Assembly (NCBI GenBank): GCA_021786265.1
Contig: JAJYNP010000220.1
Coordinates: forward strand, 1 to 13,909
DNA from: Chloroflexota bacterium
GTDB lineage: Bacteria; Chloroflexota; Limnocylindria; Limnocylindrales; CSP1-4
Reading direction: 5' to 3'
Length of the DNA: 13,909 nucleotides
Part shown: one piece after another, positions 13,857-13,909 of the stretch
How the letters are laid out: each line of letters starts with the position of its first letter
How positions within the stretch are numbered: the stretch's first letter is position 1
Made by a program: the position numbers and the translations under genes
The notes under the pieces: generated by a model
Seen by the model: only the letters and a program-made list of their open reading frames with translations
Database searches by the model: none
Told to the model about the DNA's origin: nothing

Positions 13857-13909
13857 GCCCTGCGCGGTGGAGATCGGTCCGGAGACGCAGCGGGGCCGGG
13901 CGCGGCGGC

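Noticed and set aside
1..13909. CRISPR array, rRNA, tRNA or phage structural genes
   Set aside because: No regularly spaced repeats beyond the short ones listed, no rRNA or tRNA signatures and no phage-type proteins were seen. The beta-helix protein has a signal peptide and glycan-gene neighbours rather than a tail-gene setting.

Overview
The window is about 70% GC, is densely coded, uses several GTG starts, and shows two TTGAC/TAnnnT-type promoters that sit directly on a start codon (leaderless mRNAs). Together these fit a high-GC soil or freshwater bacterium of the Chloroflexota (Limnocylindria-like) or Actinomycetota. No rRNA, tRNA or single-copy marker gene is present to settle this, so the placement is an inference.

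Left part (1-4460). A short repeat-rich stretch (1-176) looks like the sub-terminal end of an insertion sequence, possibly IS21-like. Then come two divergent genes: a small isoprenylcysteine/phospholipid methyltransferase-like membrane protein (minus) and an exported protein related to the large subunit of N,N-dimethylformamidase (plus). The 481-bp gap between them has no convincing gene. It carries a 67-bp element twice in direct orientation, exactly 282 bp apart, each with a perfect 7-3-7 palindrome, plus an 18-bp tandem repeat. Next is a complete aldehyde dehydrogenase with a strong Shine-Dalgarno sequence.

Middle (4461-6534). A VapBC-type toxin-antitoxin pair (AbrB-fold antitoxin, PIN-domain toxin, 8-bp overlap) is driven by a promoter predicted to give a leaderless transcript. 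It is followed by a diguanylate cyclase (GGDEF) gene that has its active-site and inhibitory motifs but lacks the end of the domain, and by a VanZ-family membrane protein. The sequence between these two looks like rearranged DNA.

Right part (6638-13775). This is a surface-polysaccharide locus. A Wzx-like flippase and a polysaccharide deacetylase-like protein are translationally coupled on the minus strand (GTGA overlap). A Wzy/O-antigen-ligase-like polymerase and a GT4 glycosyltransferase are coupled on the plus strand (8-bp overlap). The two pairs diverge from a 195-bp region with a perfect 12-bp inverted repeat. A secreted right-handed beta-helix protein converges on the glycosyltransferase with an 11-bp overlap and has its own probable leaderless promoter. 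A reasonable reading is that the glycosyltransferase builds a glycan, the flippase exports it, the polymerase extends or attaches it, and the deacetylase-like and beta-helix proteins modify or bind it. No initiating sugar-phosphate transferase is in view, so the locus is either incomplete here or continues elsewhere.
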